Source: Sycobia sp. Sy_11
Lineage: Eukaryota; Arthropoda; Insecta; Hymenoptera; Epichrysomallidae
NCBI GenBank assembly: GCA_018907035.1
Contig: JACCIC010000151.1
Location: forward strand, 682,001 to 746,000
DNA length: 64,000 nucleotides
Reading direction: 5' to 3'
The notes under the pieces are model-generated. The model was not told where the DNA came from. It was given only the letters and a program-made list of their open reading frames with translations, and searched no databases. Below are positions 35,925 to 47,500 of this stretch, in pieces. Position 1 is the first letter of the stretch, and each line of letters opens with the position of its first letter. The translations under genes were made by a program, and so were the position numbers.

Positions 35925-37030
35925 TTAAAATAATTTTAAATTTAAAAGAACTAATAAATTACTTAAATAAAAAAAGTTGATAATTCGTCGAAATTTAATT
36001 GAAGCAAACGAATCAGACATCCACTTTTCTACTTCCTCGTAGGAATCGAAGTGCTTTTCATCCAATGTGTATACCATCGGTGAAAAAAAATATGAATCGG
36101 AAGCAGCCAATTCTGGTGAATACGGCAGAGGGAGTAGCAGCTCCTATCCTAGTACTTTGATTGTATCCCGAACTAGGCTTGCTTTATGTGGAGGTGCAGT
36201 GTCATTGATCAAAATTACTTTGCCTTGTCTTTTGTCCAATTCTGCTTGATTTTCGGTCAAGGCATGGTTCAAATTAATCTTTGAGTGTCGGTAGCGATAA
36301 GTATTAACTGTTTCACCGGGCTTGAGTAAGTTGTCATACAAAACGCCACTTTGTCCTCCCCAAACACACAGTATCATTCTCTTGCCGAATCGATTTGTAT
36401 TTGCAGATAATGTTGAACGTTGTCTCGGATTAACCTATGACTTTTTCCGTCCAGGATTCTTGAAATAGATCCATTTTTCATCGTTAGTAACCATTTAATT
36501 CAAAATTGAAGCGTTTTCTCAGTTTTCCATCTGCTCTTTATTCAATTTTTGTGGCACCCATTTGCCACAATTTAGGATCTTTCGTATAGTTTTGAAATGG
36601 TCAGAAGTTATTGGCTTTGCAGAATTTAACATTTCTGCAATTCGTTTTAGACTCAAAGTGTCATCTTTAATATTGTTTGTAATTCGGCGTCTCCAACTTG
36701 TTTTGGTGGTTTCTACGTTCTTCATTTCTCGCATCAAAATTATTATTTCTAAACAGTCAGAATTGTTTTTGGCATGTTACTTCTAATAGAACGTGATCAC
36801 AATCTGCTTCTACAAGCGTTTAATGTGACTCTGTAGCAGTTTTCTTTAAATGAAAACAAAAAATTAATGCTTTCCGCAAATCATCACTTTCTGCTAAAAA
36901 ATTCGACATTTTGAATACGATGAAAAAATATTATGTTGTTTATTCAATGAACTTATCCCTACTAAATATGCTTGACAGTTTGGACAGCAACCAAACAAAA
37001 AAAATTGAGGCTTATTCACAACAGACCTTT
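35925..37030 (-). pseudogene. mariner element and transposase, decayed
   Basis: The minus strand from ATG 36909 reads MSNFLAES, then FCFHLKKTATESH and a stop. Later segments are WVPQKLNKEQMEN (near 36540), MILCVWGGQSGVLYDNLLKP (36310-36377), INDTAPPHK (second catalytic region, D kept) and YFFSPMVYTLDEKHFDSYEE. The third catalytic region is disrupted. A terminus-like GAGGCTTATTCACAACAG lies at about 37009-37026. It is more diverged than M1-M3 and nearer in pattern to ant mariners of the Mboumar type (recalled). Confidence 0.8.
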
Positions 37031-37389
37031 TCTATCGAGACATTTTTATCTTGATGCTCACTTCATACCAGTACATCTGGTAAATAATAAAGTGATCTCG
37101 GCTACCATAATATTGACGACGTTATGTGCATCAATTTAGCAATAATTTAATGTACCTCAACATGATTAGCGGAAGTATGTCATTCACATATTTTCTACTC
37201 AAGATTGTCACAAGCTTTGTACATTACATTTTCTGAATCATAGTTTTTTCCTTCCCAATATTATATTATACTTGTACTTTATTATATTACTATTGTACAT
37301 ATTACATTCGGGAAAAGTTATTTCTTATGTATTACTATAAAAAGAAAATAAGTATAAAAGTAAAAAATATTCTATAAAGTTTTACTTAC

Positions 37390-37437
37390 GTTTATTACCA
37401 AATCTGAATCTGAAACTATTGCTGACTGTACAGTAAC
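37390..37437 (-). CDS. cm: AP-3 complex subunit mu, 48-base internal exon
   Basis: It encodes the 16 residues VTVQSAIVSDSDLVIN, which join GS of the preceding exon to VNFIINQLAVSG of the terminal exon. This corresponds to the variable linker beginning VNLQSG in human AP3M1. It has a CAG acceptor (37438-37440) and a perfect GTAAGT donor (37389-37384), and is phase 0 on both sides. It is too short to be detectable as an ORF; identification rests on the exact splice fit and the family match of its neighbours. It lies between a decayed mariner and a Penelope-type fragment. Confidence 0.88.
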
Positions 37438-37559
37438 CTGGAGCAATCAAAATATAACAAAATATTGAACAATGCGTGGACATATTTATATTTATACTTA
37501 TATCAACAGAATTATAATTGCATTTATATCAACGATTGTGAACAAAATAAATATTTTTA

Positions 37560-37720
37560 TCGGTCTTACAGTCTTTATACAATTATATCATTTTAAAAAA
37601 TAATGACAGTTGAATTGTCCTTGATTATAATCAGCTCCGTAGAATCCGAAACTGAAATTATTACAAAAAAAAGTAAAATAAATATTAAATTAACTAAAAA
37701 GTTATAATTGTAACGTTTCC
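37560..37720 (-). mobile_element. Penelope-like terminal fragment
   Basis: Contains ATGACAGTTGAATTGTCCTTG and CAGCTCCGTAGAATC, the family core seen at 14100 and 28310. Confidence 0.45.
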
Positions 37721-37982
37721 CTTTTATTCTCGGAATAGCGTACACGATAGAGCCAGGATTAGTTTGAAAGGAAAGGGCGTTTTTTGGTAAATCGGGAAAA
37801 TAACCGAAACTCAGTTTATGTTTATAAAATAAAACGAAGCATATTCTTAAAATAATAGAAGTGGCGTAGATTATATATGTTTATACTAGAACTAGTAAGT
37901 CTTTACTTATTGATAATTTTTCGCTTAATCCGCGTACTTACTATAATATTCTCGCGCACTATCTATCTATTATATATACATA

Positions 37983-39242
37983 TTGGGTGCAAAAATAAGT
38001 TCCCGCCGTTTTTTTATAAATAAATAAGAATTTATTGTAAAAGAAGGCACAAATAATGTCATTCAAAATTGCCCATTACTTTCTAATACTTTTGACCATC
38101 CTTCGGGCAGCAAATGGATACCCCGCCTAAAAAATTGCTAGTTTTTTTAGGCGATCCACGAATCGAACCATTTCTTCAATTCCCTGTAAGAATTGAAGTG
38201 CTGCTCAGCCAGACGATGAGTCATCAACCGCAATGGGTGGTAGTCTGAAAGCAATGTCTGATGAATACGGCGGGTGGGGTAGAACTTCCCAATTCAGTGC
38301 TTCTAACGTTTTCTTTACGATTTTTGCAACATGTGGCCGAGCGTTGTCATGCTGAAAAATGACTTTATCGTGCCTTTGGCATATTGTGGACGTTTAATCA
38401 TCAATGCTCGGCTCAAGTGCATCAGCTGTTGTTGGTAATATTCTCCGGTTCGTAATAGATTACTCCAAGCTGATCCCGCCAAATGCACAGCATTAGCTTC
38501 TTGCCATGAATGTTTGGCATGGCCATCGAAGTAGAGGCATGCCCGGGCTTACCCCATGACTTCCTACGCTTTGGATTGTAGTAGTGAATTCACTTTTCGT
38601 CTCCCGTCACGATTTCATGCAGAAATCCTGTGCGATTTTGCCTTTTGAGCAATTTATCGCAAGCAAATAAGAGACGCTCGACGTCTCTTAGCTTCAGTTC
38701 ATAAGGAACCCACTTTCCTTGCTTTTGAACCATAGCGAGGGTTTTAAAACGTTGTGAAATAGCTTATTGAATCACTACTAAGTCTTGTGCAAGTTCTTCT
38801 TACATTTGGCATGGATCTTCCTCCAGTAAAGCTTCCAATTCTGTGTCAGCATACAGTGGGAGACCTCAAACCACTGTATGTTTTGTGCTCCACGTCAAAA
38901 TCACGACTTTTAAATTTTTGGAACCACTCCCAACAACTTCTCTCACTCAAATTAGCATCACCATATGCTTCTATGAATAGCTGATGTGCTTCAGCTGTAG
39001 ATTGCTTTAATTAAAAGAAGTAAATGCACAATTCCCGCCAATGACGCTTACTTGGCTCAAAACTTGACATCTTAACACGCTGAAAATTAAGTGGTGCTAG
39101 CAAAAAGTCAGAGGTATTAAAAGATTATACTGTTTCCAGATGTCAACATATACTATACGACTTTTTACAGCTGACAATTTCGATGTTATTTTATCAGTGG
39201 CGCCATCTTTTTAAAACGTTGGAATCTTCTTTGTACACCTAA
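37983..39242 (-). mobile_element. mariner element with decayed transposase
   Basis: TA-flanked, with inverted termini TTGGGTGCAAAAATAAGTTC and TTAGGTGTACAAAGAAGATT (the latter read on the minus strand). The transposase remnant runs from ATG 39070 to about 38063. It starts MSSFEPSKRHW and ends near WSKVLESNGQF, with many stops and shifts between. At 1260 bases it is close to full length. It is a third mariner lineage in the window, distinct from M1-M3. Confidence 0.8.
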
Positions 39243-39329
39243 TATTTACTGAGGTTTGAGGGAATTTTGGTAAAACGAAACCTGCTGGTCTATTATTATA
39301 GTATATTATTTAAAGCAATATTCATGTTA

Positions 39330-40000
39330 TAGCAATACAGTGGTTGGATTTACTTCAAATATGTGCTGTTTTGTTCGATAATCTGTTTCCATCTAGACCA
39401 TAACTTCATAATACGCCTCTCGTAGAAACCCCTCTCCTTATTTGCGAAGAACTCGGACAGCGACATTTCACAAGCCTCTTTTGAGTCCAACTTTACACCA
39501 CCAAGGGCGTTCGACATTTACAGGAACAGGTGGTAATCACTTGGCGCTATGTCCGGGCTATATGGTGGATGTGATTAAACCTCCCATCCGAACTCCCGTA
39601 GCTTCTGAAGAGTCATCAACGAAGTGTGTGTCATCAACGAAGTGTCCTGGTGGAACACTACACCTTTCCTGTTGGCCAATTGTGGACGCTTCTGATCGAT
39701 AGCCTGCTTCAAGCGGTCCAGTTGTTTACAATAGATGGTGGAATTAAGCGTCTGACCTTATGAGAGTAACACCTAGTGGATGATTCCCTTCCAATCCCAC
39801 CAAACACACAGCAAAACCTTTCTGGCCATCAATCCCGGCTTGGCCACTGTTTGGGACGGTTCACCGGCCTAGGACCACGACCGTTTTAACTTGATATTTT
39901 CGTATATGATCCATTTTTCGTCGCCAGTCACCATGCGCTTCAAAAATGGATCGGGTTCGTTCCGTTTCAGCAGTACATTGCAGGCGTTGATTCGGTCCAC
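39330..40000 (-). pseudogene. mariner transposase fragment (same subfamily as 25868)
   Basis: The minus strand shows the central and C-terminal transposase: KVLLCVWWDWKG, then the second catalytic region (damaged), LREFGWEV, SPDIAPSDYHL and a C-terminus ending in SRWKQIIEQNSTYLK. The N-terminal third is missing. A duplicated TGTGTCATCAACGAAG marks a small local duplication at about 39615-39645. Confidence 0.75.
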
Positions 40001-40390
40001 AATTACTCACTTTTATTTATTATGTGTGGATACTCCCAACCCCCTGAGGAGAGGGAGAGAGAGAAAGAGTGTGTGTTGCTGGCTCGATGCTGATGCTGCT
40101 GGCTTGATGCTGATGATCCTGGTGTTGCTTCCGTTGAATATGGAGTGTCTAGGATGGTAGATGATAGTACGTGGAGTAAGAAGTAACGTGGCGTAATGCG
40201 TGGAGGTAGGAGTAGGTAACGTAAGGAGTGAAGGTTGACTGGAAGTAGCTGGTGAGCTTGCAAACCTGCTCTTTTTGTAGAGGAAGCACGGATATCTTCT
40301 ATTATTCGAAATTTATACTCCTGTGATTGGCCCGGAAAATTCGGGTGCCTGTGTTTCCCGTTGACATAATAATATTATAACAATACTTAT
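40001..40390 (-). mobile_element. LTR-like block
   Basis: GC-richer than its surroundings. On the minus strand it has TATAAAT at about 40311-40317 and AATAAA at about 40013-40018, plus a GA-rich stretch at 40045-40070. This spacing of promoter and poly(A) signal is as in the LTRs at 15000 and 45000. Ends were not defined. Confidence 0.4.
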
Positions 40391-40748
40391 ATTTATATAT
40401 TTTTAAACGCAATTATTCTGTTTTGTATCCCTTTGTGTACATTTTTTCAATTATTTTATATTCACGCATTTCTATAATTGTTTTATTAACGGTAAAGTTA
40501 TTTCTATTTTTTGCATTTCAATGATTGTTCGTGTGTTATATGATATTGTTTATAGACGATATTGATCGTATATCAATATTAATTTTATATTATATACATT
40601 TATATTATATATACTACTTATATTTGCACCATCAAGGTTATATGCCTTTATGCATCAAGTTATATGTAATTATGGTATATTGTGTACTGTGTGCACATTT
40701 CATTCATCCTACAAACATTTACAGTATATATTTATTTTATGTCTTATT

Positions 40749-40799
<51 letters not shown>

Positions 40800-41199
40800 C
40801 GTATGAATGCATAACTATTTATTATATACATAATTGTAATATATATTTATCTATGTGATATTTCTATTATAATAGAAATGCATTTGTCTCACATGTATAT
40901 TTTACATAGCAATATACATTTATAGATTTTATACATATTACATACTAGATTATATACAATATACATATATAGGTTTCCATATTTTATCATTACGCATATA
41001 ATATATTTATTTATAACATCCCTTATCTATACTTCTATAATATATATTTATTCATTCCATATATATATATATATATAATATATATATATCTCACTTCGAA
41101 GAGCTGCTTCATCGAAGGTCACAGCGCTAACCAGGCTCAACGTTTTGTAAAAGTTATTCAAATTATTTCTTTCTTTTCTTTCTTTTATTAAAATGGATG
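40391..41199. repeat. AT-rich intron with (AT)n tracts
   Basis: Extremely AT-rich; pure (AT)n at about 40752-40795 and interrupted AT repeats at 41056-41090. Nothing coding. Confidence 0.7.
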
Positions 41200-41580
41200 G
41201 TGCGGTAATCTATACTGTATGTTTATTAATATACAGTTATGTATTAAAATGAAATTTTGTTTTACATTTAAATATAATGAGGGGAGGGGGTTCTATAATT
41301 ATAATAAAAATTAATTTAGATGTGGGGTTGATATAATAGCATTCTGCGTCTTCTTTTAAGTTTAGTATTTGAAAATGAAATGGAGTGGTTCAAATCGTCG
41401 ACATTTAGATATATATAAATGTAATCTGGTGGGGGTTGTCCAATTGTCCTTTACTAACGTAGAATGTAGATTAGTTTATTTTTAGCATTGTAATATTTTC
41501 ATTTCATTACCATAGTATATTATTGTATAAAGACTATAAGATCGATAAAAATAGTTATTAATTCATATATGGGCATAATG
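41200..41580 (+). mobile_element. Penelope-like 3' untranslated region
   Basis: Shares ATGTATTAAAATGAAATTTT with 19025, a degraded hammerhead-like GAAATGGAGTGGTTCAAATCG at about 41379-41399, and the ATAAAGACTATAAGATCGATA tail at about 41536 (compare 9790 and 19750). Confidence 0.45.
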
Positions 41581-41728
41581 CTCGTTTGGAACGTATAAAA
41601 TCGTACGTCAAATGGTAAGTATAAAATTTTTACAAATATGATTGACATTTACTTTTAGTTTTAAGAAATAGACAATAGTTGAAGGGAGTCTTGGTGTTCT
41701 AATTCATTAACAATTTTTAGATATTTAC

Positions 41729-41887
41729 CGATCCTTTTAAATTGGACAGCTTTCCCATATCTATTCTTCCAATATCCCATAACAAAATTTTAGTAACTGG
41801 ATCAAATGTATATTTTCCTTGATTTGTAATAAGGCTACAATTTAATACAACTTTAGGCAAGGGGATTTCCAGCGTAACATTTTCCAT
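41729..41887 (-). CDS. cm: AP-3 complex subunit mu, mu-homology domain exon
   Basis: 53 codons of the mu-homology domain, including IPLPKVVLNCSLITNQGKYT and TFDPVTKILLWDIGRID. These agree closely with the corresponding block of AP-3 mu from other animals. The acceptor CAG lies at 41888-41890. The donor GTAAAT follows the codons for GS at 41728. Phase is 0 on both sides and the frame is open. Mu chains bind YxxPhi sorting signals through this domain. Upstream exons (the N-terminal longin-type domain and first half of the mu-homology domain) were not found before 64000, implying another very long intron. Confidence 0.95.
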
Positions 41888-41959
41888 CTGAAAATATGAG
41901 TTAACAGTTCATGTTATCACAAACGAATACCGATGGAACTTAAAAAATTAAATGATTAT

Positions 41960-42310
41960 TATTATTATATACATTGCGATGGGCTGAATATGTGAGTAGC
42001 AGTGACTCGTCGTTTGCGCGGATATAAGCAACCCCAGGATGTTTCAAGCCCGAGCTCGGCTTGAACTAGATTCCTGGAATTCACCAACACGCACCCGCAG
42101 GTGAGTTCGAAGTTAGCGAAATAAAGAAATTCGGTTTGACTGTCTTGAGACCTGCACTTCATCATTCTGGCATCGCGACGATTATCTTGCGTTTATCACG
42201 AGCGGACTTGTGCTATGCTAGCCGCTGTCTCTGGTGTGCGTACCTCATGCAATTGGAATCATCAACCATGAGGAAGGACGCATCACCATGGTAAGTAAGG
42301 CTTATCACCT
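41960..42310 (+). mobile_element. possible LTR with poly(A) signal
   Basis: A GC-rich block with GATATAAGC at 42021-42029, AATAAA about 100 bases later (42120-42125), then CATTCTGGCATCGCGACG near 42164, where a primer-binding site (TGG...) would lie. No retroelement coding follows, so it would be an isolated fragment. Confidence 0.35.
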
Positions 42311-42405
42311 TGGCTCGGACCTTTCGATTCCATTCTTATTTCGTACGCGCGCTGCGTACGGTCTCTGACGATGGACGTCGAGCTTGTTCACACCAAGAGA
42401 GGGAA

Positions 42406-42409
42406 AGAA

Positions 42410-42444
<35 letters not shown>

Positions 42445-42489
42445 CGATCTGTGCCTAAGATCGCAACACTGTATATACCTCCACTATAT

Positions 42490-42537
<48 letters not shown>
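42406..42537. repeat. (GA)n and (AT)n microsatellites
   Basis: GA-rich run at about 42406-42443, unique spacer, and pure (AT)n at 42491-42537. Confidence 0.9.
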
Positions 42538-42540
<3 letters not shown>

Positions 42541-43027
42541 CATAACATGGAAAAATACCCACGTTACAAGTAAAGCCCAAAATATGCCCTCGAATAGTCA
42601 AGGTCTCAATTCTTCACCATTACAATGTAATTTATAAAATTATCTTATATAATGCTTGAATATTATTCCCAAGGAATCGAGACGCCGAGCACAGAAGGAG
42701 GTGATTACAGCGAAAATCACCAGCCCACGGCGATTACGTACCCCATGAGCGTTCGGCTCGTCGCTGCAGCGGCTGTAATACATTAAAGTAGGATAATCAT
42801 GAAACTTATCGCTGTCATTGTTTAAGATGAATAAAAATATTGAACAATATTTTGTAATTAAATTTTCTTATAAAGTTGGTAAAAGTGCAATCAAAACCAT
42901 ATAAATGTTGAAGTAGCCCTATTACATTCTATATTAGTATGTAGATATTTATAATATATTTAGATAGATTATTCTTTACAGTTTAATTATGACTCTTGGT
43001 TGATCTATATTATGTATTATATAAACA

Positions 43028-44305
43028 GTGTGGCCCAAAAGTTGTAAGACTACGAGTATAAAATCCATACGACTTTCGCCGTCTTTATGAGAAGTTGGTC
43101 ATTAGTTACTGCAACCTTTTTCTACATCTATACAAAATTTCAAATTCTTCAGTTTACATACAGCTATGCGATAACAGTTTACGTAGGAGTATCAAAGGGG
43201 TCGCTATCATTATTTAAGATGCATGAAAGTATCGAACATGTTGCAATTAAATGTTGCCTTAAAGTTGGTAGAAGTGCTGCCAAGAGTGCTGAAATACGAT
43301 TAAAAAGGAAAAAGGTTATTCCGTGCGGCTATTTTGCGGTGGTACAACCAATTTACGGCAAGTGGAAAGCCGTTTGATGACGACGAATGGAGCAGGCGAC
43401 CATACGACACGAAGAGTGACAATAGCATCGATAAAGTCGCAGCTACGTTAAAGACTAACCGCAACTCTGGTTGCGGTTTGATTGAAGAATTACTGGAAAA
43501 TCAAAATCTATCATTCAGCGTACTATAACGAACGATTTGAGAAAAAGAAAGTTTTGTTTCGCGCGTTTTCTTTCACACACGCAACTACCGAACTCCGAGA
43601 GCAACTAGATTCCCATGCACGTGACTTGCTGTAACTGATGGAAACGTGGAAGAATTTTTTTGAAACTATTAATACAGGTGATGAAAGTTGGTGTTTTGCT
43701 TACGACTCTATAATGAAATACCAAATTGCTGAGTGGTTTGGTGAAAACTTACCGCCACCAAAAATTAGGGCTTTAAAAAATGGAAATTTAAGACAATGTT
43801 AATCATTTTCTTTTTATTCTAAAGGTATCATCTACAAAGAATTTGTTCCTCAAGATACTACTGTGAATGCTTCATTCTACCAAAAAGTGTTCGATCGCTT
43901 ATGTAAAAGAATTGCGCATGTTAGACTCGAATTGTGGAAGGATAGCCTTTTTCTCTTGCACGAGAATGTACCAGCACATACCGCGGCAATTGACACTCAA
44001 TTTTTGGTTAAAAAAGTGGTTCCTGTACTTAGCCACCCACCATAGTTGCCTGATTTGAGTTCTCCTGACTAGTTTTTCATTCAAAAATTAAAAATGGACC
44101 TGAAAGAGAACTGTTTTGCGTAGATAAATTAGATACATGGAGCGGTGACAAGGAAATTAACTAGTATTCGAAGAGAGAGAGAGAGAGAGAGACAACTTGT
44201 TTTTTACTTTTAATGGAGACTATTTTGAATAAAAAGTTTTTTGAATAAACTTTTTACACTTATAGCATCTTTTGTACACGCAGCCTTAAAACTTTTGGTA
44301 CACAC
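43028..44305 (+). mobile_element. mariner-type element with decayed transposase (fourth lineage)
   Basis: The inverted termini are GTGTGGCCCAAAAGTTGTAA and, on the minus strand, GTGTGTACCAAAAGTTTTAA. The transposase remnant (about 43215-44120) shows an N-terminal domain with WSRRPYDTK (in place of SGRP), NTGDESWCFAYDS-like sequence near 43675-43710 (first catalytic Asp), YQKVFDRLCKRIAHVRLELW, and LLHENVPAHTA where HHDNAPAHTA is expected, so the second catalytic Asp is changed to Glu. LPDLSSPD near 44047 would supply the third. Stops and frameshifts are present. Confidence 0.75.
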
Positions 44306-44324
44306 TATGTATAATATATTATAC

Positions 44325-44650
44325 CAATATAATAACAGTAAGAGGGTCCTTATTTATGAACACCCCTGAAGAATCTCAAATAGAAATTACTACTAAAAAT
44401 TAAATTATGTTCAAATTTAAAAATAATAATAATAAAATTATAATGTATTATATATATATACAATACCTTATATATAATATATAATACTCCAACTACCATA
44501 AATTAAAATTTGTTCGATTTAAATTTAATATTTTCGACACTAAAATTTTATTTTTAGTAGTAATTTCTATTTTAGATTCTTCGGAAGTAATTCTGAGTCT
44601 GACTGTTTATATTATTATAATATATTATAATATAAAGACTGTACGATGAA
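44325..44650. repeat. inverted pair of Penelope-type terminal fragments
   Basis: AGAAATTACTACTAAAAATT at about 44381 is mirrored by the complement of AGTAGTAATTTCT at about 44559. The outer GAAGAATCT and CAGT(A/C)AGA motifs are likewise mirrored. Two family copies thus face each other around an AT-rich centre. Confidence 0.55.
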
Positions 44651-44689
44651 TAAATATATTTATTAATGGAATATCTGAATTTACGACGT

Positions 44690-44990
44690 TTGTACTTATA
44701 TACGCCACTCGACCGCGGGCTCGATCTTTTTCTTGCACTTTGAGTAAAGTAATCGACATTTTTAAATAAAATAAAATAAAATTTATGATCTCTGTGAAAT
44801 TTAGTATTAAAATGATTAAGATTAATATTTATTTATATAATTTTTTTTACAATTAGTTTTAATTTTTAATTCCACTTTTTATACTATTATAAATGTTTTT
44901 AATTTTATTTGATGATTGCATTATGAACAAACTTATAATGTTCAATTGATTATTCTGATTTATTTTTACAGCTGGAATGCTCGGCCCCCC
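44690..44990. repeat. third copy of the 20541-22290 repeat family
   Basis: CGCCACTCGACCGCGGGCTC and the following AT-rich stretch align with 20715-20930 and 21550-21750. It ends just before the gypsy-type LTR. Confidence 0.65.
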
Positions 44991-45372
44991 AACTCCACTT
45001 CCCTGTGACGTCCGGGCATACATGCCCTTCCGTACAATAACTTTATAAGAAGCGCTTACGTATATTGTTCATATACGTAGGCGCTTCGATATTCACTTGG
45101 TTATATTCGAGCCTGGAGTTTCCTCCACTAGCTCGGGAACATCAAACGTTCGAAAGTAGATGAAGGATGATACCTAATCTGGTTTACCTGGGCTAGAGTC
45201 CAAGCGTTCTTTTGGATACTTATTTCCTTCGTTTCCTGAAAGATATAAGTATCTCCCTCGGCCTACTGGCCTAGTTCCCTAACTTATATAAAAAAAAAAC
45301 AAGAGGCATGTACGATCCTACCTCACGAGAGGATCAGTCACTTCCCCGGATCGATGAGATGTATGTAGTACA

Positions 45373-45405
<33 letters not shown>

Positions 45406-45895
45406 GAAGACAAATGTGAGATTTTTTTATATTGAATATTTATTTTATTTTTACTTACTGACAAGGCGGGAGAGAGAGAGACAGAGAGATGGACCTGGAC
45501 CGTGACTGCGTACTGACTGACTGCGTGTTGACTGCTTCTTGACTGCGTGATTTTGGTGGAAAAATCGGGGCTTTATATACCCGAAAAAGTCCATGATCCC
45601 TCTCTCTGCTCCTCGATTTTATCGATTTTTTATTACTTTATCTATTTCACTTATATTTAGTTTAAATTTACAATTTTTGTTTTGAACGTATATTACTATT
45701 TTTGTATTGCTTATTTCTATTTTATAAAACTTATTATATATATTTATTTTTGTATATATGTAGTTGTATTTATATATACTATTATTTCTATATTTATTTA
45801 TATATGTATAAGTTTACGTATTATTATATTGTATACTATTTCATATATAAATGTGTATATAATTGTTTATCTTTTATTTTTATTCTGCAAAACTA

Positions 45896-47179
45896 TTAGG
45901 AGTGTGAATAAGTCTTTCCCGTTTTTTGTAAGAGATGGCGCCACCAATACTGTGCGAGTATTCAATGGTTACATATGTCATAATCAAAGCTTATTCATAT
46001 GTCAACAATTCCATACTAACACATTAGTTAAAATTTTTTCGCATCATAAATTTTTGATATCGTGAAAATGTCGAAATTTGAGCCGAGTCGACGTCATTTG
46101 CGGGAAGTTTCACTTTATTGGTTCAATTTGAAGAAATCTGCTGCCGAGACGCATCGATTGCTTCAGGAGGCTTATGGAGAAGGTTGTGTCGATGATTCAA
46201 GTGTTCGCGGATGGATTCGACGCTTCAAAAGCGGTGATTTCGACGTGGAAGACAAGGAGCGTTCCGGGCGGCCGCAAATCTTTGAAGATCGAGAATTGGC
46301 GACTTTGCTTGATGAAGATTCTTGTCAAACGCAAGATGATCTTGCTGAAGCATTGGGAGTTGACCGAACAACCATTTCCAAGCGTTTGAAAGCCATGGGA
46401 ATGATCCAAAAGCAAGGAAATTGGGTGCCGTACGAACTGAAGCTGCGAGACGTCGAACGGCGTTTTTTCACTTGCGAACAGCTGCTTCAGCGACATAAAA
46501 GAAAGGGTTTTCTGCATCGTATCGTGACTGGCGATGAAAAGTGGATACGTTACGATAATCCGAAGCGAAGAAAATCATGGGGACTACCCGGCCATGCATC
46601 ATCATCGACGGCCAAGCCAAATATTCATGGCGCCAAGCTCATGCTCTGTATATGGTGGGACCAGCTAGGTGTGGTTTACTATGAGCTTCTGAAACCGAAT
46701 GAAAGGATCACAGGCGAGGTCTATCGACGACAATTGATGCGTTTGAGCCGCGCACTGCGAGAAAAACGGCCACAATACTCCGACAGGCACGACAAAGTTA
46801 TTTTGCAACATGACAATGCTCGCCCACATGTTGCACCGCCGGTGAAAACATACTTAGAAACGCTCAAATGGGAAGTCCTACCCCACCTGCCGTATAGTCC
46901 AGACGTGGCTCCGTCTGATTACCATCTCTTCAGATCGATGACGCATGGCCTGGCTGACCAGCACTTCCATTCCTACGAGGAAGCCAAAAAATGGGTGGAT
47001 GACTGGATAGAGGCCAAACCGGTCGAATTTTTTCGCAACGGGATTCGTATGTTGCCAGAAAGATGGGAAAAAGTTGTAGCTAGCGATGGCCAATACTTTC
47101 AATAATTCATTTGTAACCATTTTTTCACAATAAGGCTCAAAATTTGAAAAAAACGGGAAAGACTTATTCACATACCTGA
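45896..47179 (+). mobile_element. mariner element, complete, copy M3
   Basis: 1284 bases, TA on both sides (45894-45895, 47180-47181), termini as in M1. It is inserted in the gypsy-type 3' LTR and is therefore younger than that element. Confidence 0.95.
46068..47105 (+). CDS. mariner transposase, intact ORF (M3)
   Basis: 345 residues from ATG 46068. Helix-turn-helix N-terminus, WVPYEL linker (119-124), and catalytic D156, D249 and D284 with the 34-residue spacing of mariner. Unlike M1 it has the normal DRTTISKRL sequence and no extra Thr. HLPYSP replaces HPPYSP beside the third Asp region. No stop or shift is present. Of the three related copies it is the best candidate for an active enzyme; near-identity to M1 and M2 points to recent movement. 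Confidence 0.93.
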   Translation: MSKFEPSRRHLREVSLYWFNLKKSAAETHRLLQEAYGEGCVDDSSVRGWIRRFKSGDFDVEDKERSGRPQIFEDRELATLLDEDSCQTQDDLAEALGVDRTTISKRLKAMGMIQKQGNWVPYELKLRDVERRFFTCEQLLQRHKRKGFLHRIVTGDEKWIRYDNPKRRKSWGLPGHASSSTAKPNIHGAKLMLCIWWDQLGVVYYELLKPNERITGEVYRRQLMRLSRALREKRPQYSDRHDKVILQHDNARPHVAPPVKTYLETLKWEVLPHLPYSPDVAPSDYHLFRSMTHGLADQHFHSYEEAKKWVDDWIEAKPVEFFRNGIRMLPERWEKVVASDGQYFQ

Positions 47180-47332
47180 TATTATATTCTTATTTTATTG
47201 TATGTATGTTTTATACGTATCATATTATTACATACTTATTTTGATATATATGTATTTATGTGTATTATAATATTATATACTTGTTTTATTGTATATATTT
47301 TATAATATGATATACTTATTTTGTATAAGTAT

Positions 47333-47335
<3 letters not shown>

Positions 47336-47383
<48 letters not shown>

Positions 47384-47448
47384 CTCTATTATTATACATT
47401 ATTGTTATTTTATTCTGTAAACTCTAGCTTACTTATATATATACATAT

Positions 47449-47494
<46 letters not shown>

Positions 47495-47500
47495 GTATAT
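47336..47500. repeat. (AT)n tracts within the 3' LTR
   Basis: Two long AT runs (about 47336-47379 and 47449-47500) in the upstream (U3) part of the LTR. Confidence 0.9.
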
